From the NCBI GenBank assembly GCA_016200125.1, contig JACQFK010000060.1, positions 1 through 10,075 of the forward strand: a DNA stretch of 10,075 bases, in the 5' to 3' direction. A program made the position numbers and the translations under genes. Below are positions 6,228 to 10,075 of the stretch, in pieces. The notes under the pieces were generated by a model. That model searched no databases. It was not told the DNA's origin and was given only the letters and a program-made list of their open reading frames with translations. The stretch comes from Planctomycetota bacterium. GTDB taxonomy: Bacteria; Planctomycetota; MHYJ01; JACPRB01. The number at the start of each line of letters is the position of its first letter. Position 1 is the first letter of the stretch.

Positions 6228-7601
6228 TCATTTGCGGGGTTCGAAGGCGCCCAGCGAGCAGGGCCTGGCCCGCTTCCGGCCGGCGTGGTCGGTCGCCGGC
6301 GCCTCGACCGTTCCGGCGCCGATCAGCGGCGAGCCCGGATCCGGGGTGAAGTCCGCCCCGAGCTTCGGGTCGCCCGACGTGAAGTTCTGCTCGAAGGTTC
6401 CGTCGCCCTCGACGGCCGCCTTCTTCGTGAGGAGGAGGTTCCCCTGGATGCGCGTCTGGGCGGCGGGACCCAGCACCTTGATGCAGGGTCCGCTGTCGTT
6501 CACGAGGGTGGAGTAGCGGATCCGGTTCCGCTTCGCGTCCTCGCGCAGGAGCAGGGCCGCTCCGTGTCCCGTGGGGCCGCCGTTCTTCGGCTCCACCAGG
6601 ACGAGCAGGTTCTCGAAGAGGCCGTCGGAGCCGAAGTTGTCCACGCCGCCGTTGCCCTTGATCGTGAGGCCGTCGACGTGGACATGGTCGCCGAAGATCT
6701 CGAGCGTCGCGTCCTCGATCAGGCCGCCCTTCACGGTGATCGGCGCCGTCGACGACGAACCGATCGAGAGCATGCCGCCGCGCGAGGTCATGTTCTGGAT
6801 CAGGAGGGGGCCGAGCCCTTCGCCGTGGTCGTAGAAGACCTGGTAGTTGCGCTGGCCGGGGTTCTCGAACTCCTCGGCCGAGCAGTCGATCCACTGGTGG
6901 GTGTCGCCCTTGCGGGCGGGATCGCTGAAGGAGACGTAGAAGGTCGCGCCCCCCGGGCAGTGGGGCATCGCCATGGCGCACTTGAGCCGGAGCCCGACGA
7001 AGTTCGTCGAGTTGATCGTGCCGAAGTGATGGCGGCCGGCGCGGTAGGCCTCGCAGTCCTCGAGGCGGACGTCGTCGCTGCCCATCACGCGGAAGCCGTA
7101 GCCGTCGCGCGCGTCGGCCGATTCGTCGGCCACGAGGTCGCGGAAGACGAGATGGTTCTTCCCGTTGGAGTGGACGGGATCGACGCGGACGCAGGCCGTG
7201 TAGGTTCCCGGCTTGGCCGTGAGCACGCCGTTCGCCCAGCTCCAGGTCCCGGGCATGAGGAACTGGTGGTCGGCGAGCAGGGCCGCGACCGGCGCCGCCA
7301 TCTTCGCGGTGCCGTCCGCGCCGACCGTGATGGGGTCGCTGCCCCAGAACTTCGGCTTCGCTCCCTTGCCGTAGGCCGCGAAGACGATCGGCTTGCCCGT
7401 CGCGCCGCTGGAGCTCGCCTTCAGCGACTCGCGCCATTCGCCGCCGCGGGCGAAGAGGATCTGATCGCCCGGCGCGAAGACCGTCGCGTTGACCTTCGCG
7501 ACGGTCTTCCAGGCCTTGGCGGGGGAGCGGCCGTCGTTCGCGTCGTTGCCGTCGGGGCTGACGTGGTAGAGGTCGGCCAGCAGCAGGAGGACCGCGATCA
7601 T
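6228..7601 (-). CDS. Secreted right-handed parallel beta-helix protein (pectate-lyase-like fold)
   Basis: 457 residues. ATG 7601 overlaps the TGA of the amidohydrolase (ATGA), implying coupled translation. The leader MIAVLLLLA is only about nine hydrophobic residues. It runs straight into the canonical beta-helix cap YHVSPDGNDANDGRSPAKAW (12-31), then FAPGDQILFARGGEWR, KPIVFAAYGKGAKPKFWG and successive rungs such as LVFRDLVADES, DVRLEDCEAYR, VDGLTIKGNGG, GLFENLLVLVEPKNGG, RIRYSTLVNDSG and TRIQGNLLL. It ends with DPKLGADFTPDPGSPLIGAG, typical of these proteins. Family members are polysaccharide lyases, glycosidases, epimerases or binding proteins, and the catalytic residues are too variable to assign from sequence alone. 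The product is probably extracellular or periplasmic and acts with its secreted neighbours. Confidence 0.85.
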   Translation of the reverse strand: MIAVLLLLADLYHVSPDGNDANDGRSPAKAWKTVAKVNATVFAPGDQILFARGGEWRESLKASSSGATGKPIVFAAYGKGAKPKFWGSDPITVGADGTAKMAAPVAALLADHQFLMPGTWSWANGVLTAKPGTYTACVRVDPVHSNGKNHLVFRDLVADESADARDGYGFRVMGSDDVRLEDCEAYRAGRHHFGTINSTNFVGLRLKCAMAMPHCPGGATFYVSFSDPARKGDTHQWIDCSAEEFENPGQRNYQVFYDHGEGLGPLLIQNMTSRGGMLSIGSSSTAPITVKGGLIEDATLEIFGDHVHVDGLTIKGNGGVDNFGSDGLFENLLVLVEPKNGGPTGHGAALLLREDAKRNRIRYSTLVNDSGPCIKVLGPAAQTRIQGNLLLTKKAAVEGDGTFEQNFTSGDPKLGADFTPDPGSPLIGAGTVEAPATDHAGRKRARPCSLGAFEPRK

Positions 7602-8857
7602 GCGAGGCGCCCCGCCTTCACGATCCCGCCCTGCATCACCGCGATGAAGCGGCTGCGGTCCTGGAGGACGCGGATGTCCTTGATCGGGTCGCCGTCGACG
7701 ACGAGGACGTCGGCGAGCTTGCCGGCCTCGAGCGTGCCGAGCTCCTGGCCTCGTCCCAGGATCTCGGCGCCGGTCTTCGTCGCGCAGCGGAGCGTGTCGG
7801 CCGCGGAGAAGCCGATCTCGTTCACGAAGAACGCGAGCTCCTTCGCGTAGTCGCCGTGCGGCGTCCAGGCGAAGCCGTAGTCGCCGCCCATGCCGAGCCG
7901 GCCGCCGGCCTTGAGGATCCGGCGCGCGCTCTCGGCGCCGCCCTCGAGCGTCTCCTTGTGTCCGTCGATGACCCACTGGGGCATGCCGAAGTCCTTGCCG
8001 CGCTCGATGCTGGCCTTCTCGAAGTAGAGGGCGGGGACGACGGGCACGTCGCGCTTGAGCAGGAGGTCGAGCGTCTCGCTGTCGATGAACGTCGCGTGCT
8101 CGATCGCGTCGAAGCCGGCGAGCAGCGCGTTCTTGATGCCCTGCGTCGCGCGGCAGTGGCCGGTGACCTTGAGCTTGTAGTTGTGGGCTTCGGCGACGGC
8201 GGCGTCGAGCTCCTCGCGGGTCATGCAGAGGCTGTGGTGGTCGGCGTGGGGGCTCGCGGCGTCGCCGCTCGGGTAGGTCTTCACCCACTCGACGCCGTCC
8301 TTCGCGAGCTTGCGGACGGCGGCGCGCGTTTCGACGGGGCCGTCGACGAGGAGGATCAAGCCTTCCATGCCGAGCTTGAGGTAGTCGGGATTCCAGTCCA
8401 TGAGCCCGCCCGAGCCGCAGATCTCGCGGCCGGCGGCGGCGAGGCGCGGACCGGGGCAGAGGTCGTTCTCGATCGCCTTCTTCAGCCAGACGTCGAGGTT
8501 GTGAAGGCTGCCGCAGCTGCGCGCGGCGGTGTAGCCGCACTCGAGGGCGAGCTTCGCGTTGGCCGCGGCGAGGAGCGTGACGTATTCGACGGGGTACTTG
8601 ATGTCGAGGTCGGCGAGCTCCGCGACGTTGAAGTAGGTCGCGTGGTAGTGGGCTTCGACCAGGCCGGGGAGGATCGTGCCCCGCTGGGCGTCGATCTGAG
8701 TCGCGTCGGGAGGGCTTGCCGGTGCCTGCTTCTCGGGGCCGGCGTAGCTGATCAGGCCGTCCTTGACGATGACGCAGGCCTGGACCAGGGCTGCGCTGCC
8801 GCTGCCATCGAACAGGGTGCCGTTGCGGATGACGCTGCACCCTTTGGCCTTCTTCAT
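7598..8857 (-). CDS. Metal-dependent amidohydrolase (imidazolonepropionase/prolidase-like)
   Basis: 419 residues, a usual length for the amidohydrolase superfamily. The N-terminal beta-sandwich (VIRNGTLFDGSG, ACVIVKDGLISYAG) leads to the metal motif H70-Y-H72 (LPGLVEAHYHA). Further ligands are the carbamylated-lysine candidate K193 (VEWVKTYPSG), H234 (VTGHCRATQG), H254 (AIEHATFID) and D326 (GMGGDYG). The C-terminal sandwich is KTGAEILGRGQELGTLEAGKLADVLVVDGDP. All catalytic ligands are present, so it is probably an active hydrolase of C-N bonds (amide, cyclic amide or dipeptide); the substrate is unknown. There is no signal peptide, so it is cytoplasmic, unlike the three genes that follow it. 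It is the first gene of the operon, starting 27 nt after the predicted transcript start. A weak AGAGAG precedes ATG 8857. Confidence 0.88.
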   Translation of the reverse strand: MKKAKGCSVIRNGTLFDGSGSAALVQACVIVKDGLISYAGPEKQAPASPPDATQIDAQRGTILPGLVEAHYHATYFNVAELADLDIKYPVEYVTLLAAANAKLALECGYTAARSCGSLHNLDVWLKKAIENDLCPGPRLAAAGREICGSGGLMDWNPDYLKLGMEGLILLVDGPVETRAAVRKLAKDGVEWVKTYPSGDAASPHADHHSLCMTREELDAAVAEAHNYKLKVTGHCRATQGIKNALLAGFDAIEHATFIDSETLDLLLKRDVPVVPALYFEKASIERGKDFGMPQWVIDGHKETLEGGAESARRILKAGGRLGMGGDYGFAWTPHGDYAKELAFFVNEIGFSAADTLRCATKTGAEILGRGQELGTLEAGKLADVLVVDGDPIKDIRVLQDRSRFIAVMQGGIVKAGRLA

Positions 8858-8869
8858 TGCCGTTCTCTC

Positions 8870-8898
8870 TTGACTACCCTAACCCGGTTCAGTATACT
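8870..8898 (+). promoter_or_regulatory. Predicted sigma-70-type promoter for the GntR-ThuA unit
   Basis: TTGACT (8870-8875) and TATACT (8893-8898), each 5 of 6 to consensus, lie exactly 17 bp apart. Transcription would begin near 8905, giving a leader of about 79 nt before ATG 8984 that contains the 37-bp palindrome. The -10 is embedded in the palindrome CAGTATACTG. Confidence 0.6.
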
Positions 8899-8899
8899 G
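8890..8899. promoter_or_regulatory. Palindromic operator candidate CAGTATACTG
   Basis: A perfect 10-bp palindrome with the GTATAC core seen in many operators of GntR/FCD regulators (family consensus around GT-n-AC). It covers the -10 elements of both divergent promoters, and the adjoining TACTGC-gt-GCAGTA (8895-8908) extends the symmetry. Binding here would block transcription both ways. The natural binder is the FCD regulator encoded just to the right, with negative autoregulation. Binding itself is inference. Confidence 0.5.
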
Positions 8900-8920
8900 C
8901 GTGCAGTACTCAGAATGCAA
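8891..8920 (-). promoter_or_regulatory. Predicted promoter for the amidohydrolase operon
   Basis: The minus strand reads TTGCAT (8920-8915), an 18-bp spacer, then TATACT (8896-8891). The -10 is good (5 of 6) but the -35 is weak (3 of 6). Initiation near 8884 would give a 27-nt leader. It overlaps the plus-strand promoter almost completely, so polymerase could occupy only one at a time. Confidence 0.45.
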
Positions 8921-8929
8921 GAGTGATAT

Positions 8930-8966
8930 GCGTGAAACGAAACAAACGGTTTGATTCGTTTCACGC
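8930..8966. promoter_or_regulatory. 37-bp near-perfect palindrome in the GntR leader
   Basis: Arms 8930-8947 and 8949-8966 match at 17 of 18 positions around a central G (8948); the only mismatch is 8942/8954. The outer arms are GCGTGAAACGAA / TTCGTTTCACGC and the inner arms CAAAC / GTTTG. It ends 5 bp before the Shine-Dalgarno (8972-8977) of the regulator. It could be a long operator, or an RNA hairpin limiting ribosome access. It is not a likely terminator, since it stands upstream of its gene and no U-tract follows. A further CGTTTC half-element at 8965-8970 follows. Confidence 0.7.
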
Positions 8967-8971
8967 GTTTC

Positions 8972-8977
8972 AGGAGG
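8972..8977 (+). promoter_or_regulatory. Ribosome binding site deciding the GntR start
   Basis: AGGAGG six bases before ATG 8984. It rules out the upstream in-frame TTG at 8951, which lies inside the palindrome and has no Shine-Dalgarno. Confidence 0.75.
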
Positions 8978-8983
8978 GTCGCC

Positions 8984-9637
8984 ATGCTGTCGCGCACTTT
9001 CCTGGTGGAGGGGGCTTATGAGGCTCTTCTCGAGAAGATCCTCTCGGGCGGGCTGCCCAGCGGCGCCGTCGTCAGCGAAGTCTCCCTGGCCCAGGAGTTG
9101 AACGTCAGCCGTACCCCGGTCCACCAGGCGCTTGCCCGACTGGCGAAAGAGGGGCTCATCGAGCACCGCGCGGGCCGCAAGCCGCGCATCGCCCGCTTCG
9201 GCCGCGACGACGTGATCGAGATCTACGACCTGCGCCTGCTCCTCGAAACCGCCGCCACCCAGCGCGCCGCCGAGCGCATCGATCCGCGCCTGCTCGCCGA
9301 GCTCACCCGCGAGGCCGACGCGCTCGCCGCCGGACCCGACGGCCTCGAGTGGACGCGCGCCGCGCTGGACTTCGACGTCCGCTTCCACGACGCCATCGCC
9401 TCGGCCTCGGGCAACCGCCGCCTGCGCCAGGAGATCGCGAAGTACCGGCTCCAGATCCGCGCCTTCTGCCGCATGACCGGCAACGCGGAAAACCTCCGCG
9501 ACGCGCTGCGCGAACACCAGGCCGTGCTCAAGGCCCTCGCGGAGCGCAGCCCCGCGGCCGCCGGCCAGGCGATGGCGCAGCATGTGCAGAAGCGACTCGA
9601 CGCCGTGCTGGGTACCTTATACCGGGAGGCGAAGTGA
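8984..9637 (+). CDS. GntR-family transcriptional regulator, FCD (FadR) subfamily
   Basis: 217 residues, the usual length for this subfamily. The N-terminal winged helix-turn-helix spans about 8-72: AYEALLEKILSGGLPSGAVV, then SEVSLAQELNVSRTPVHQAL (31-50) with the signature SRTPV, and LAKEGLIEHRAGRKPRIA as the wing. The C-terminal all-helical FCD domain begins at IEIYDLRLLLETAA (78-91) and carries the metal/ligand-site residues D131 and H135 (DVRFHDAI), H178 (LREHQAVL) and H200 (MAQHVQKRL). All four are present, so it should bind a metal and a small carboxylate or sugar-acid effector, as relatives do. It is divergent from the amidohydrolase operon, whose promoter overlaps its own, and is coupled to the ThuA-like gene by GTGA. 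It is probably the local effector-responsive repressor. Confidence 0.92.
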   Translation: MLSRTFLVEGAYEALLEKILSGGLPSGAVVSEVSLAQELNVSRTPVHQALARLAKEGLIEHRAGRKPRIARFGRDDVIEIYDLRLLLETAATQRAAERIDPRLLAELTREADALAAGPDGLEWTRAALDFDVRFHDAIASASGNRRLRQEIAKYRLQIRAFCRMTGNAENLRDALREHQAVLKALAERSPAAAGQAMAQHVQKRLDAVLGTLYREAK

Positions 9638-10075
9638 ATTACCTCGCGGCGCTCACGCTCCTGCTGGCCCTCGCGCCCGCGGCTCCGCCGGAGCGCGCGA
9701 AGAAGATCGTCCTCATCGCCGGTCCGCTCGACAGCCATCCGAAGGACAGCCACGAGTACGAGCGCAACATCATCCTCCTCAAGCACTGCATCGACGCGTC
9801 CCCCTCCTTCGCCAGCGCGCGCGTCGAGGTCCACTTCAACGGCTGGCCCGCCGATCCCGCGACGCTCGACGACGCCGACACGATCTTCATGACCTCGGGC
9901 GGCTGCGACCGCAAGCTCGAGGACCATCCCCTCTACGCGGGCGACCATCTCCAGGTTCTCGAGCGCCAGATGAAGCGCGGCTGCGGCGTCATCTTCCACC
10001 ACTGGTCGACCTTCCATCCGGCGAAGCACCACGAGCTCATCACCGAGATGGTCGGCGGCTACTTCGACTACGAGA
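9634..10075 (+). CDS. Secreted ThuA-like domain protein, N-terminal part (runs off right edge)
   Basis: 147 codons are visible from GTG 9634, which overlaps the TGA of the regulator (GTGA, 9634-9637). GGGAGG (9624-9629) lies four bases upstream. The leader NYLAALTLLLALAPAAPPERAK is a short signal peptide. The mature part opens with KKIVLIAGPLDSHPKDSHEYERN (24-45), followed by LLKHCIDAS, VEVHFNGWPADPATLDDADTIFMTSGG (65-90), HPLYAGDHLQVLERQMKRGCGVIFHHWSTFHP (98-129) and GGYFDYE (141-147). This is the ThuA-like class I glutamine-amidotransferase-like fold, widespread as secreted proteins in Planctomycetota. Cytoplasmic ThuA is linked to trehalose use, but the biochemical role of the secreted versions is poorly defined. 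Co-transcription with the regulator places it in the same response as the divergent operon. Confidence 0.88.
   Translation, partial: MNYLAALTLLLALAPAAPPERAKKIVLIAGPLDSHPKDSHEYERNIILLKHCIDASPSFASARVEVHFNGWPADPATLDDADTIFMTSGGCDRKLEDHPLYAGDHLQVLERQMKRGCGVIFHHWSTFHPAKHHELITEMVGGYFDYE

Noticed and set aside
7602..8840. Upstream in-frame extension of the beta-helix frame
   Set aside because: It is a shadow of the amidohydrolase gene. The ATGA overlap and short leader fix the start at 7601.
8930..8966. 37-bp palindrome as a bidirectional terminator or mobile-element end
   Set aside because: It sits inside a divergent promoter region with no T-tract on either side, and no transposase or flanking target duplication is present.
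8951..8983. TTG start giving eleven extra residues to the GntR regulator
   Set aside because: It lies within the 37-bp palindrome without a Shine-Dalgarno, whereas ATG 8984 has AGGAGG at ideal spacing and gives the usual family length.
1..10075. CRISPR arrays, tRNA or rRNA genes, insertion sequences, phage genes
   Set aside because: None was seen: no regular spaced repeats, no cloverleaf or rRNA-like stretch, and no transposase or integrase motifs in any frame.

Overview
The window is a gene-dense, high-GC bacterial segment. Its codons strongly favour G or C at the third position. The set of genes suggests an environmental Planctomycetota-type or related bacterium: secreted right-handed beta-helix, LamG-esterase, ThuA-like and PQQ-propeller proteins, very short signal peptides, and a Gly-rich/Cys C-terminal sorting tag. 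This is inferred from family content; no rRNA or other phylogenetic marker is present.

Left part (1-2833, minus strand). A membrane-anchored PQQ-type beta-propeller protein runs off the left edge (1-556). It is preceded in its own reading direction by a small putative lipoprotein (641-991). Upstream of that lies a 588-residue secreted protein (1067-2833) with a Calx-beta domain, a large uncharacterised central domain, an Ig-like domain and a C-terminal sorting tag.

Centre (2584-8857, minus strand). A co-oriented run reads, in transcription order: cytoplasmic metal-dependent amidohydrolase (8857-7598), secreted beta-helix protein (7601-6228), secreted uncharacterised 602-residue protein (6176-4368), and LamG plus alpha/beta-hydrolase esterase (4371 downward). 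Two of the three junctions are 4-bp stop/start overlaps (ATGA, GTGA), and the third gene has its own strong ribosome binding site, so this looks like one operon. The esterase is broken: its homologous frame stops making sense at about 2836, exactly where the Calx-beta gene begins, so its C-terminal end (where the catalytic His would lie) is missing. This may be a real deletion/fusion or a mis-assembly.

Right part (8858-10075, plus strand). A GntR/FCD regulator (8984-9637) is transcribed divergently from the operon and is translationally coupled (GTGA overlap) to a secreted ThuA-like protein that runs off the right edge. The 126-bp divergent region holds two overlapping sigma-70-like promoters that share the palindrome CAGTATACTG, plus a near-perfect 37-bp palindrome in the regulator's leader. 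The simplest reading is a regulated extracellular carbohydrate or glycoconjugate breakdown locus with a local GntR switch. The substrate cannot be told from sequence alone, and no transporter lies in the window.
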